The notes under the pieces were generated by a model, which did not search any database, had not been told where the DNA came from, and was given only the letters and a program-made list of their open reading frames with translations. From Streptomyces sp. GQFP (lineage in GTDB: Bacteria; Actinomycetota; Actinomycetes; Streptomycetales; Streptomycetaceae), in NCBI RefSeq assembly GCF_021545335.1, contig NZ_CP089312.1, positions 6,200,001 to 6,264,000 of the forward strand: DNA of 64,000 nucleotides, in the 5' to 3' direction. Positions 25,211-33,403 of the stretch are shown here, piece by piece (position 1 is the stretch's first letter; each line of letters starts with the position of its first letter). A program made the translations under genes and the position numbers.

Positions 25211-25372
25211 AGGATCACGGGAAGGTGACACTCCCTCAACAATGTGATCTTCACGTGATCTGTGCGGCATTAACTTGTGACAAGTGATCGTCTGTCGATA
25301 CGTTCGACCACTAGTGCGACGCCCTGCAACATCCGTCGCACCGGCCCCCACTGTCTCGCGAAAGGCAACCGC
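25211..25372 (+). promoter_or_regulatory. Upstream region of the first rpf gene
   Basis: Contains dyads TGTGATCTTCACGTGATCTG (25241 onward) and TTGTGACAAG, the former including GTGN5CAC spacing reminiscent of Crp-like sites. Crp is reported to act on rpf genes in S. coelicolor. Which element acts here is not determined. Confidence 0.4.
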
Positions 25373-26251
25373 ATGCTCTCCGGGAACGGTCGTCATCGTC
25401 GCCCCCGTCAGGCCCCGGCTCTGCTTGTCGCGGCCGGCGTGACCGGCTCCGCCCTCGCCATCCCGCTGCTCGCCGCGACCGGCGCGAGCGCGGCAAGCGG
25501 CACCACGTGGGACAGGGTCGCGGAGTGCGAGAGCGGCGGCTCCTGGAGCGCCAACAGCGGCAACGGGTTCTACGGCGGGCTCCAGCTGACGCAGGCGGAC
25601 TGGGAGGCGTACGGCGGTCTCACGTACGCCCCGAGTGCCGACCAGGCCAGCCGTTCGCAGCAGATCGCCGTCGCCGAGAGTGTGCTCGCCGACCGGGGCG
25701 CCGGGGTCTGGGAGGCCTGCGCGCTGCTGTCCGGGCTGGGCAAGGACACCAGCTCGGCCAACGTCGACACGGGTGTGGCCGAGACGGAGGACGGCGCGTC
25801 CTCCTCGTCGTCCTCGACGCCGAAGTCGACTTCGACGTCAGCTTCGCCCATGCCCACGCCCACTCCCTCGTCCTCCACCTCCACCGACTCCGCGCCCTCG
25901 GTCGAGGCCAAGTCCGCCGAGTCCTCGCCCTCCGTCAAGGCGACGACCGACGTGGCCGAGTCGTCCCCCTCGCCGTCCCCTTCGCCATCCGGCGAGGGCA
26001 CCTCACAAGAAACTGACAGCTCATCCACTGGTGCGACAAAGGGTGAGGAACGGGACAACTCCTCACAGGGCGCGGAAAGCTCGTACACCGTCCGTCCCGG
26101 CGACACCCTGTGCGGCATCGCCGACTCCCTTGGCCTTGAGGGTGGATGGTCCGAGCTGTACGCCGAGAACGAGGGTCTCCTCGGTGCTGACCCGAATCAC
26201 ATCCTCCCCGGTCAGATCCTCGAAGTCGGTGCCGAACCGGGGCAAAAGTAG
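25373..26251 (+). CDS. rpfC: Resuscitation-promoting factor, Rpf domain plus LysM (RpfC-like)
   Basis: 292 residues from ATG 25373. Signal peptide with an Arg-rich start (MLSGNGRHRRPRQ) and cleavage after GASA. The transglycosylase-like Rpf domain (~44-115) begins TWDRVAECESGGSW, with the conserved catalytic Glu. A long Ser/Thr/Pro linker (~125-235) leads to a C-terminal LysM (YTVRPGDTLCGIADS). Secreted muralytic enzyme that opens spore or vegetative peptidoglycan. It lies next to a second Rpf gene, as SCO3098/SCO3097 do from memory; the exact paralogue name rests on that position. Confidence 0.9.
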   Translation: MLSGNGRHRRPRQAPALLVAAGVTGSALAIPLLAATGASAASGTTWDRVAECESGGSWSANSGNGFYGGLQLTQADWEAYGGLTYAPSADQASRSQQIAVAESVLADRGAGVWEACALLSGLGKDTSSANVDTGVAETEDGASSSSSSTPKSTSTSASPMPTPTPSSSTSTDSAPSVEAKSAESSPSVKATTDVAESSPSPSPSPSGEGTSQETDSSSTGATKGEERDNSSQGAESSYTVRPGDTLCGIADSLGLEGGWSELYAENEGLLGADPNHILPGQILEVGAEPGQK

Positions 26252-26385
26252 CCAGAGTTCGCGTCCCGCTTCGCGCTGAATGTCCGTTATAAATGCAGTG
26301 AGAGATAGGTCTCAGAAGCCCTGATCGTCTTTGTATTTCAGGGGATCACCTGTTTACGGTCGTCAACGCCCGCCACAGTGGGCCC

Positions 26386-26535
26386 CGCCGGTCGCAACGC
26401 CGAATCCTGCCAACGGCCGAACGGGAACAGTCGTCGCTATCAAGCGCCGTAGGCAGGAGCGGGGGACCCAAGGTAAGTGCCGCACCGGGCAGTTGACCGG
26501 AGCGGCTTGGGGTTAAGTCGTGCGTCCAGGACTCG
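26386..26535 (+). ncRNA. c-di-AMP (ydaO/yuaA) riboswitch in the rpfA leader
   Basis: In the long leader of the second rpf gene the conserved ydaO features appear in order: CAACGCCGAATCCTGCC (26396 region), GGCAGGAGCGGGGGACCCAA (about 26452-26471), then the GGTAAGTGCC and GGCTTGGGGTTAAGTC stretches. A -10-like TATAAAT (26289) lies upstream. In S. coelicolor a ydaO riboswitch is known to control rpfA, so c-di-AMP should lower expression of this muralytic enzyme. Ends are approximate. Confidence 0.85.
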
Positions 26536-26608
26536 GACGTACGGCCGGGCAACTCAACCGGCCCGAACCCGACAGCTCACCTCGCAGGCGTCGGTGAGGG
26601 GATCACGC

Positions 26609-27325
26609 ATGCTGTTTTCCGGTAAGGGCAAGCACCGTCGTCCGTCCAAGGCCACCCGTGTCGTCGCCATCGCCGGTGTGACCGGCGCCGCGGTCGCCGC
26701 TCCGCTGCTGGCGGCCGGCTCCGCCTCCGCCGCCACCTCCGCCGAGTGGGACACGGTCGCCCAGTGCGAGTCCGGCGGCAACTGGTCCATCAACACCGGC
26801 AACGGCTACTACGGCGGTCTGCAGTTCTCCGCCTCGACCTGGGCCGCGTACGGCGGCACCGCGTACGCCTCCACCGCCGACCAGGCCTCCAAGTCCGCGC
26901 AGATATCCGTCGCCGAGAAGGTCCTCGCGGGCCAGGGCAAGGGTGCCTGGCCGGTCTGCGGCGTGGGCCTGTCCAGCGCCGCCTACGACGGCGGTGCGAG
27001 CGGCGGCTCGTCCAGCGACTCCGGTAGCTCCAGCTCCAGCAACTCCAGCAGCGGCTCCAGCGAGACCAGCACCCGCTCCACCGACGACCAGTCGGCCTCC
27101 CGTTCGCAGGAGCGGCCCGCCGCGAAGAAGACCGTCACCACCCCCACCGGCAAGAAGGTCGAGAAGGGTGACGGCGAGTACAAGGTCGTCAAGGGCGACA
27201 CCCTCAGCGCGATCGCCGAGGCGCACGACGTCAAGGGCGGCTGGGCGAAGCTCTTCCAGCTGAACAAGGACATCATCGACGACGCCGACTTCATCTACCC
27301 GGGCCAGCAGCTGCACCTCAGCTGA
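26609..27325 (+). CDS. rpfA: Resuscitation-promoting factor RpfA (Rpf domain plus LysM)
   Basis: 238 residues from ATG 26609 (GAGGGG ribosome site). Signal peptide ending GSASA, the Rpf domain with EWDTVAQCESGGNW (conserved catalytic Glu) and GLQFSASTWAAYGG, a Ser-rich linker, and a C-terminal LysM (YKVVKGDTLSAIAEAH, YPGQQLHL). Exported peptidoglycan hydrolase for spore germination and regrowth. Controlled by the c-di-AMP riboswitch upstream. Terminators at 27339 and 27452 separate it from eno. Confidence 0.95.
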   Translation: MLFSGKGKHRRPSKATRVVAIAGVTGAAVAAPLLAAGSASAATSAEWDTVAQCESGGNWSINTGNGYYGGLQFSASTWAAYGGTAYASTADQASKSAQISVAEKVLAGQGKGAWPVCGVGLSSAAYDGGASGGSSSDSGSSSSSNSSSGSSETSTRSTDDQSASRSQERPAAKKTVTTPTGKKVEKGDGEYKVVKGDTLSAIAEAHDVKGGWAKLFQLNKDIIDDADFIYPGQQLHLS

Positions 27326-27338
27326 CCCCGGTCACCCG

Positions 27339-27372
27339 CGGGCCGGCTTCCCCCAAATAAACAGCCGGCCCG
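27339..27372 (+). terminator. Terminator after rpfA
   Basis: Perfect 10-bp stem CGGGCCGGCT (27339-27348) / AGCCGGCCCG (27363-27372), 13 bases past the rpfA stop. Confidence 0.8.
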
Positions 27373-27451
27373 AAGGTGAACCACAGCGCCCTCACATCCG
27401 TGCCTTCCATAGTGAAGACCTCGTGAGGGTCACCCCCGTCCCCCACGGGCT

Positions 27452-27499
27452 CCCCGCTCCGGTGCGTTCTCCCCCGTACGCACCGGGGCGGGGCTTTTT
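27452..27499 (+). terminator. Rho-independent-type terminator upstream of eno
   Basis: Arms CCCCGCTCCGGTGCGT (27452-27467) and ACGCACCGGGGCGGGG (27478-27493) pair with one mismatch and are followed by CTTTTTG (27494-27500). Second terminator in the rpfA-eno gap, unusual in having a real U tract. Confidence 0.85.
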
Positions 27500-27656
27500 G
27501 TTTCCCTGAGGAACAATGTTTACCCTCGGTTCGGTCCATGTTCCGTCCATGGGGTGGTCGGACGGCTGGCCGATCGGCCTCGGCCGGTTAGGCTCATCCC
27601 GCAGGGCCGCGAAAAAAGCCCCGCGTACCCGCGTCACATCCCAGAAGGAGATGCTC

Positions 27657-28937
27657 GTGCCGTCCATCGACGTCGTCGTAGCCCGGGAAATCCTCGACTC
27701 GCGAGGCAACCCCACCGTCGAGGTCGAGGTCGGCCTCGATGACGGCAGCACCGGTCGTGCCGCCGTCCCGTCCGGCGCCTCCACCGGCGCCTTCGAGGCC
27801 ATCGAGCTGCGCGACGGTGACCCCAACCGCTACCTCGGCAAGGGTGTCGAGAAGGCCGTCCTCGCCGTCATCGAGCAGATCGGCCCGGAGCTCGTCGGCT
27901 ACGACGCCACCGAGCAGCGCCTGATCGACCAGGCCATGTTCGACCTGGACGCCACCGACAACAAGGGCTCCCTCGGCGCCAACGCCATCCTCGGCGTCTC
28001 CCTCGCCGTCGCCCACGCCGCCTCCGAGGCCAGCGACCTCCCCCTCTTCCGCTACCTCGGCGGCCCGAACGCGCACCTGCTGCCCGTTCCGATGATGAAC
28101 ATCCTGAACGGCGGCTCGCACGCCGACTCCAACGTGGACATCCAGGAGTTCATGATCGCCCCGATCGGCGCGGAGTCCTTCTCCGAGGCGCTGCGCTGGG
28201 GTGCGGAGATCTACCACACCCTCAAGAAGGTGCTGAAGACCAAGGGCCTGTCCACCGGCCTCGGCGACGAGGGCGGCTTCGCCCCGAACCTGGAGTCCAA
28301 CCGCGCCGCGCTCGACCTCATCATCGAGGCCATCAAGCAGGCCGGCTACGTCCCCGGTGAGCAGATCGGTCTCGCGCTCGACGTCGCCGCGTCCGAGTTC
28401 TACAAGGACGGCAAGTACGAGTTCGAGGGCAAGTCCCGCACGGCCGCCGAGATGACCGAGTACTACGAGGAGCTCGTCTCCGCGTACCCGCTCATCTCCA
28501 TCGAGGACCCGCTGTACGAGGACGACTGGGACGGCTGGAAGACCATCACCGACAAGCTGGGCGACAAGGTCCAGATCGTCGGCGACGACCTCTTCGTCAC
28601 CAACCCCGAGCGCCTCGCCCGTGGCATCGAGGAGGGCTCGGCCAACGCCCTGCTCGTCAAGGTGAACCAGATCGGCTCGCTCACCGAGACCCTGGACGCC
28701 GTCGAGCTGGCCCAGCGCAACGGCTTCAAGTGCATGATGTCCCACCGCTCCGGCGAGACCGAGGACGTCACCATCGCCGACCTCGCCGTCGCCGTGAACT
28801 GCGGCCAGATCAAGACCGGCGCCCCGGCCCGCTCGGACCGCGTCGCCAAGTACAACCAGCTGCTGCGCATCGAGGAGATCCTCGACGACGCGGCGGTGTA
28901 CGCCGGTCGCTCGGCCTTCCCCCGCTTCAAGGGCTGA
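27657..28937 (+). CDS. eno: Enolase (phosphopyruvate hydratase)
   Basis: 426 residues, the normal length. Converts 2-phosphoglycerate to phosphoenolpyruvate in glycolysis, Mg-dependent. Signature stretches: ILDSRGNPTVEVEV, GGSHADSNVDIQEF (His ligand region), GDEGGFAPN (Glu), SIEDP (metal Asp/Glu), LLVKVNQIGS (catalytic Lys) and MMSHRSGETEDV. GTG 27657 is chosen over ATG 27651 because AAGGAG stands 6 bases before it and the protein then begins VPSIDVVVAREILD as in other Streptomyces. Promoter probably near TTAGGCT (27587). Confidence 0.98.
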   Translation: MPSIDVVVAREILDSRGNPTVEVEVGLDDGSTGRAAVPSGASTGAFEAIELRDGDPNRYLGKGVEKAVLAVIEQIGPELVGYDATEQRLIDQAMFDLDATDNKGSLGANAILGVSLAVAHAASEASDLPLFRYLGGPNAHLLPVPMMNILNGGSHADSNVDIQEFMIAPIGAESFSEALRWGAEIYHTLKKVLKTKGLSTGLGDEGGFAPNLESNRAALDLIIEAIKQAGYVPGEQIGLALDVAASEFYKDGKYEFEGKSRTAAEMTEYYEELVSAYPLISIEDPLYEDDWDGWKTITDKLGDKVQIVGDDLFVTNPERLARGIEEGSANALLVKVNQIGSLTETLDAVELAQRNGFKCMMSHRSGETEDVTIADLAVAVNCGQIKTGAPARSDRVAKYNQLLRIEEILDDAAVYAGRSAFPRFKG

Positions 28938-28961
28938 TCGGCAACAGTAAGAAGAGTCGTA

Positions 28962-29006
28962 CGTACGTCCCCGTACCCGGTCCCGTACCGTGTGCGGGGA
29001 CGTACG
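28962..29006. repeat. Perfect 12-bp inverted repeat between eno and divIC
   Basis: CGTACGTCCCCG (28962-28973) and CGGGGACGTACG (28995-29006) pair exactly, with a 21-base GTACCG-rich loop. It ends 13 bases before the divIC ribosome site, so it may end or attenuate the eno transcript or be an operator. Confidence 0.7.
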
Positions 29007-29029
29007 CGCGTAGGAAGGGGAAGCGGGAC

Positions 29030-29524
29030 ATGGCCGTGAAGGACCGGGACCGTTTCTCCACGGCGACCAGGATCAAGCTGCTCGGCGAACAGACGGCGGC
29101 CCGCGTCTACCGTTCCCAGACCAAGCGCCAGGCCCGCCGCTCCCGCCTGACCGGCCGGGCGGCCCTGCTCGCCCTGGTCCTGTGCTCGCTGATCGTGGCC
29201 CTCGCCTACCCGATAAGGCAGTACGTCTCCCAGCGCGCCGACATCGCCGAACTGGAACGCGAACGCGACCAGGCCAGGCAGCGGGTCGAGCAGCTCCGCG
29301 ACCAGAAGGCACGCTGGCAGGACGACGCGTACGCGCAGCAGCAGATCCGGCAGCGGCTGCACTATGTGATGCCGGGCGAGACCGGGTACGTCGTGATCGA
29401 CCCGGACGCGGCGAAGCAGTCGCGCGCCGACCTGGGCGCGGCCGACCGGCCCTGGTACGCGAACGTCTGGGACGGCGTGGACAAGGCCGATCAGTCCGGC
29501 CGGGCCGACGCCGTGAACCAGTGA
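29030..29524 (+). CDS. divIC: Septum formation protein DivIC/FtsB family
   Basis: 164 residues from ATG 29030 with GGAAGGGG upstream. Basic cytoplasmic N-terminus, one transmembrane helix (~43-62, AALLALVLCSLIVALAYPI), a coiled coil (~66-97, DIAELERERDQARQRVEQLR), then the QQQIRQRLHYVMPGE(T)GY motif typical of FtsB/DivIC. Divisome component bridging FtsL and FtsQ. Same eno-divIC adjacency as in other Streptomyces. Confidence 0.92.
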   Translation: MAVKDRDRFSTATRIKLLGEQTAARVYRSQTKRQARRSRLTGRAALLALVLCSLIVALAYPIRQYVSQRADIAELERERDQARQRVEQLRDQKARWQDDAYAQQQIRQRLHYVMPGETGYVVIDPDAAKQSRADLGAADRPWYANVWDGVDKADQSGRADAVNQ

Positions 29525-29556
29525 AGTGAACTGACTAGAGAGACACACGTACAGGC

Positions 29557-30075
29557 ATGCATACGCCCCCGCCTCCCACCCCGCGCACCGAGCCCACCGA
29601 CGCGGACGTCGAGGCCTTCAAGCAGCAGCTGGGCCGCCCGCCTCGCGGGCTGCGCGCGATCGCGCACCGCTGTCCCTGCGGTCAGCCGGACGTCGTGGAG
29701 ACGGCTCCGCGGCTGCCGGACGGGACGCCCTTCCCGACGACGTACTACCTGACGTGCCCGCGCGCCGCCTCGGCGATCGGCACGCTGGAGGCGAACGGCG
29801 TGATGAAGGAGATGACGGAACGTCTGGCGACGGATCCGGAGCTGGCCGCGGCGTATCGGGCCGCGCACGAGGACTACATCGCGCGCCGTGACGCGATCGA
29901 GGTCCTGGAGGGCTTCCCGAGCGCGGGCGGTATGCCGGACCGGGTGAAGTGCCTGCACGTCCTGGTGGGCCACTCGCTGGCCGCGGGCCCCGGGGTGAAC
30001 CCGCTGGGCGACGAGGCGATCGCGATGCTGCCGGAGTGGTGGGCGAAGGGGGCGTGTGTGGTGCCGGGCGAGTGA
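29557..30075 (+). CDS. DUF501 family protein
   Basis: 172 residues. Conserved DUF501 pattern: ADVEAFKQQLGRPPRGL, HRCPCGQPDVVET, FPTTYYLTCPRA, EDYIARRDAIEVL and VKCLHVLVGHSLAAGPGVNP near the end. Three conserved Cys suggest metal binding. Function unknown; almost always between divIC and ppx in actinobacteria, as here. Weak ribosome site. Confidence 0.9.
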   Translation: MHTPPPPTPRTEPTDADVEAFKQQLGRPPRGLRAIAHRCPCGQPDVVETAPRLPDGTPFPTTYYLTCPRAASAIGTLEANGVMKEMTERLATDPELAAAYRAAHEDYIARRDAIEVLEGFPSAGGMPDRVKCLHVLVGHSLAAGPGVNPLGDEAIAMLPEWWAKGACVVPGE

Positions 30076-30118
30076 GTTTCTTTCGCCCCCGCCGCCCCTA
30101 CCCGTCCCATCCCGTTCC

Positions 30119-30187
30119 TGGGGGCTGCGCCCCCAGACCCCCGCTGTCGGCCTGAACGGCCTCGTCCTCAAACGCCGGACGGGCTGG
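30119..30187. repeat. Dispersed Streptomyces intergenic repeat, copy 2
   Basis: Same element as at 7014, with the hairpin GGGGCTGCGCCCC and the CTCGTCCTCAAACGCCGG core. It follows the DUF501 stop by 44 bases. Confidence 0.75.
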
Positions 30188-30217
30188 GACGGCGGGCCGG
30201 GGTGGGTGGGAAAAGCT

Positions 30218-30259
30218 CGCGCTGAACGCGCTCGTCCTCAAACGCCGGACGGGCTGAAA
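30218..30259. repeat. Dispersed Streptomyces intergenic repeat, copy 3 (short form)
   Basis: CTGAACGCGCTCGTCCTCAA and the following ACGCCGGACGGGCTG without the leading hairpin, 31 bases after copy 2 and 23 before the ppx start. A head-to-tail pair. Confidence 0.75.
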
Positions 30260-30281
30260 TGCCAACCCGAAGGACCCGCCC

Positions 30282-31241
30282 ATGACTCGCGTCGCCGCCA
30301 TCGACTGCGGTACGAACTCGATCCGCCTTCTCGTCGCCGACGTAGACCCCGTCACCGGGGAACTCGTCGAGCTGGACCGGCGGATGACCATTGTCCGGCT
30401 CGGTCAGGGTGTCGACCGCACGGGACGACTCGCCCCCGAGGCGTTGGAGCGGACCTTCGCGGCCTGTCGGGAGTACGCCGGGGTCATCAAGGAGCACGGT
30501 GCCGAGCGGCTGCGGTTCGTTGCGACGTCCGCCTCCCGGGACGCGGAGAACCGGGACGAGTTCGTACGGGGGGTACTGGACATCCTCGGTGTCGAGCCCG
30601 AGGTGATCTCGGGCGACCAGGAGGCCGAGTTCTCCTTCACCGGCGCCACCAAGGAACTGACGGGGCGCGACGACCTCGCCAAGCCCTACCTCGTCGTGGA
30701 CATCGGCGGCGGCTCGACCGAGTTCGTGGTCGGCGACGACCACGTGCGCGGGGCGCGGTCCGTGGACATCGGGTGCGTACGGATGACCGAGCGGCATCTC
30801 GTGCGGGACGGGCACGTCGTGGATCCGCCGGGGGAGGTGGAGGTCGCCGCCATCCGCGCCGACATCGAGGCCGCCCTCGACCTGGCGGAGCAGAGCGTCC
30901 CGCTGAGCGAGGCGCGCACGCTCGTCGGGCTGGCCGGGTCCGTCACCACGGTGTCGGCGATCGCGCAGAACCTGCCCGAGTACGACTCCGAGGCCATCCA
31001 CCACTCCCGGGTCTCCTACGACCGCGTCCGCGAGATCACCGAGACGCTTCTCCGGTCCACTCATGCCGAGCGGGCCGCGATTCCGTCCATGCATCCGGGG
31101 CGGGTGGATGTGATCGGCGCGGGGGCGCTCGTACTGCTGTCGATCATGGAGCGGATCGGGGCGGCGGAGGTCGTGGTGAGCGAGCACGACATTCTGGATG
31201 GGATTGCGCACTATTGCGCCTCAGATGATCATTGGCGCTGA
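30282..31241 (+). CDS. Ppx/GppA phosphatase family protein
   Basis: 319 residues, ATG 30282 with GAAGGA upstream. ASKHA-fold exopolyphosphatase/pppGpp phosphatase: phosphate-1 motif DCGTNSIRLLVAD at residues 5-17, phosphate-2 motif VVDIGGGSTEFVVGD near 140, and the adenosine-region motif GLAGSVTTVSA. The 319-residue short form (no C-terminal extension) is the actinobacterial norm. It degrades polyphosphate or (p)ppGpp; which substrate is not decidable from sequence. Confidence 0.92.
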   Translation: MTRVAAIDCGTNSIRLLVADVDPVTGELVELDRRMTIVRLGQGVDRTGRLAPEALERTFAACREYAGVIKEHGAERLRFVATSASRDAENRDEFVRGVLDILGVEPEVISGDQEAEFSFTGATKELTGRDDLAKPYLVVDIGGGSTEFVVGDDHVRGARSVDIGCVRMTERHLVRDGHVVDPPGEVEVAAIRADIEAALDLAEQSVPLSEARTLVGLAGSVTTVSAIAQNLPEYDSEAIHHSRVSYDRVREITETLLRSTHAERAAIPSMHPGRVDVIGAGALVLLSIMERIGAAEVVVSEHDILDGIAHYCASDDHWR

Positions 31242-31281
31242 CCTGCGGTAACGCGCCCCCGATGAAGGGGGAGGCGCAGCG

Positions 31282-31312
31282 GAGCGCCCCCGGCGGACTG
31301 CCGGGGGCGCTC
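31282..31312 (+). terminator. Terminator after ppx
   Basis: Perfect 13-bp stem GAGCGCCCCCGGC / GCCGGGGGCGCTC around a 5-base loop, followed by TGTTTG; 40 bases after the ppx stop. Confidence 0.85.
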
Positions 31313-31364
31313 TGTTTGCGGGGACCGCGCCGCCCCTTCGGGAGATCAAGGGCGGTGCGGCTGA

Positions 31365-32195
31365 TCAAGGAGAAAGGGCGTGGGCGCCCGTCTGGCGCCC
31401 TTTCTCGCGGTGCGTGGCCCATACCTGGGCAGCGGCGGTAAGGGCGGCCCTGTGGGGCATGGGGCGCGTGCGTTCCCAGTTTTCCCATGCGGCGTAGACG
31501 GTGCGCGCGAAGGTGGTGACGGTGGCAGGGTCGGCCACTCGGTACGCGGGGACTTGCCGGGCCATCGTCTCGGCCTGTTCTGGTGTGTGGCCGGCGGAGA
31601 TGAGCCGGGGCACTGTCAGTGCGGTGTCTGCCCATGCGGGGGCGGGGCAGGAAAGGGCCCAGTCCAGTAGCAGCAACTCGCCGCCGGGGGTCCTCAGCAT
31701 GTTGTGCGGGGACATGTCCGTGTGGGCGAGTCCTCGGCCTTGCAGTCCGGGTGGCACGTCCTCGGGCAGAAACTCGGTCCACCGTGTGTGAAGCGGCTTC
31801 TTGTTCAATTCCTCGGGCCATGGCTCCTGGGACATGACGGTAAGCGTGCGCAGCAGTGGGGCGAGATCGTCGGACCCTGGAGTCAGGTTCGGGTGTCGCC
31901 CCTCGATGTACTCGTACCCGTAGAGCATCCATCCGCCGGCCTCGGCCTCCCACAGCACGCGCGGGGCGAGAGGCGCGCATCGTGTGACCCGCGCTTCGTG
32001 GCGGTACACCCATGCCTGGGGGTCGTCGTGCCGAGTGCCCTTGATGAATGCTCGCCCCGCTGGTGTGCGGACGGTGCAGGCGAGCCGGGACATGACGCCG
32101 TGCGGTGCGGTCTCGGCCGTCTCGACCGGGCCTGTATGCCGCTCGACGGCGGCCCGGGTCGTTGCCGGTAGGTCGTGCCATTCGATGCGGTCCAC
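31365..32195 (-). CDS. Aminoglycoside-phosphotransferase-like (APH/choline kinase fold) protein
   Basis: 276 residues from GTG 32195 (AGGAG ribosome site). Kinase-fold features: AFIKG as the ATP-binding Lys strand, the hinge MLYGYEYIEG, the catalytic HTDMSPHN (Brenner-type HxDxxxxN), and LLLLDWAL in place of the metal-binding D-x-D. Likely phosphorylates a small molecule; substrate unknown and resistance is not implied. It is the distal gene of the minus-strand accessory cluster starting at 33843. Confidence 0.85.
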   Translation of the reverse strand: MDRIEWHDLPATTRAAVERHTGPVETAETAPHGVMSRLACTVRTPAGRAFIKGTRHDDPQAWVYRHEARVTRCAPLAPRVLWEAEAGGWMLYGYEYIEGRHPNLTPGSDDLAPLLRTLTVMSQEPWPEELNKKPLHTRWTEFLPEDVPPGLQGRGLAHTDMSPHNMLRTPGGELLLLDWALSCPAPAWADTALTVPRLISAGHTPEQAETMARQVPAYRVADPATVTTFARTVYAAWENWERTRPMPHRAALTAAAQVWATHREKGRQTGAHALSP

Positions 32196-32293
32196 CCGCG
32201 GTCTCCTGCGTTGGTCGAGCGAAAACGGGGTCGGCCCCCGACCTGGCCACAGCGTGGCACAGACCGAGGACCGACAGAGGGGAACCGGAACCG

Positions 32294-32755
32294 CTACGGG
32301 TGGTTCGGGCTGTCCGAGCAGTTCGCGTGGCACTGCGAGCAGTCGGCGAGGTCCAGCTCGGGCCAGAACTCCATGTCGATCTCGTACCCGGCGAGGGTGA
32401 TCGAGTCGACGGTCAGCGCGCGCAGTGCCTTGCCACCGCCGTGCTCCTCCTTGTCGAGGAATCCGGGCTGGTGGTGCATGAAGCGGCCGAACCGCTGCTC
32501 GCAGAACTCGGCGTACGCCTTGGTGTGGAGCAGGAAGGCGTGCCAGAAGTCATCGACGAGCGGTGACGGGCTGAGCGGGCGACCGGCGTAGTTGCACGCT
32601 GCGAGGAATGCGAGCATCTGCCCGACACCTCGGTCTGCCTTGTCCTCGCTGAGCTGCGGGAACTTGTCGATCATGTTGGACACGAGGGTTGCCCGCATCT
32701 CCGCGCTGAGCAGCGTGCGCGCGTCGGTTGCGGGGTGTTCCTGCATCGTGGTCAC
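32294..32755 (-). CDS. Small protein with aromatic/His-rich core and Cys tail (GRDP-like)
   Basis: 153 residues from GTG 32755 (GGAGG 7 bases upstream). Core pattern LVDDFWHAFLLHTKAYAEFC then GRFMHHQPGFL resembles the N-terminal domain of glycine-rich domain proteins. The C-terminus ends DLADCSQCHANCSDSPNHP, with three Cys in nine residues, suggesting metal binding or a post-translationally modified tail. Sits between the phosphotransferase and an unknown protein on one strand. Function not assignable. Confidence 0.65.
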   Translation of the reverse strand: MTTMQEHPATDARTLLSAEMRATLVSNMIDKFPQLSEDKADRGVGQMLAFLAACNYAGRPLSPSPLVDDFWHAFLLHTKAYAEFCEQRFGRFMHHQPGFLDKEEHGGGKALRALTVDSITLAGYEIDMEFWPELDLADCSQCHANCSDSPNHP

Positions 32756-32938
32756 GTGCTTGCCTCCATGTTGTGTGGATGGTTGCTTGCACTTGCTGAC
32801 CGCCCCGCCCACTTTCGGCCTTGCTCCTACTTGGTGGGCGGGGCGGGGCTTCAGGCCCGTTACGCTCGACCTCTGGCGGGTCGGCCCGGGGTCCATCTCA
32901 CCTCGGGGCGGCCCGTTCTTCCGTGCATGGCGGGTAGG

Positions 32939-33403
32939 TCAGACGTGATACGTCGTGCCCCAGCGCATCGCGCCGCGCTCAAAGCACTCGCGTACGTGCG
33001 CGTCGATCTCTGTTTTTCCGGCCCCGTCGGCAAGCGGCTCGAACACGACCAGGATGCGGACGGGCCCGCCGGCTTCAACAACGTCCAGCCAGGAGCGGGC
33101 GGCGGGTAGTTGTAGGCGGTGTGCGCCGTCGCCGTAGTCGAGCCAGGGTGAGCCCTGCCGTATGCGGATTCGGTGCCCGATGCGCGGCGGGGGGCCGTCG
33201 TGCGGGCCGAGGCGCAGCCCTTCGGCGAACGCCTGCATGCCCTCGCGGATGCTGTCGACGCTCTCATGGTCGAGGTGCGGCGGCGCGTGATAGGCGAGCA
33301 GTTGGGCAACCGGGAACAGGTAACCGCGGTGCACTCCGGTCCCCAAGCAGATGCCGGCGACGAACCCGGGGCCGGGCGGGGCGGCGATGCCGTCTGTGGT
33401 CAC
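32939..33403 (-). CDS. Hypothetical protein coupled to the ATPase gene
   Basis: 154 residues from GTG 33403, overlapping the upstream stop by 4 bases (GTGA). Recognisable pieces only: PPGPGFVAGICLGTGVHRGYL, ESVDSIREGMQAFAEGL and VRILVVFEPLADGAGKTEID. No known domain. Overlap with the ATPase gene suggests a shared function. Confidence 0.55.
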   Translation of the reverse strand: MTTDGIAAPPGPGFVAGICLGTGVHRGYLFPVAQLLAYHAPPHLDHESVDSIREGMQAFAEGLRLGPHDGPPPRIGHRIRIRQGSPWLDYGDGAHRLQLPAARSWLDVVEAGGPVRILVVFEPLADGAGKTEIDAHVRECFERGAMRWGTTYHV

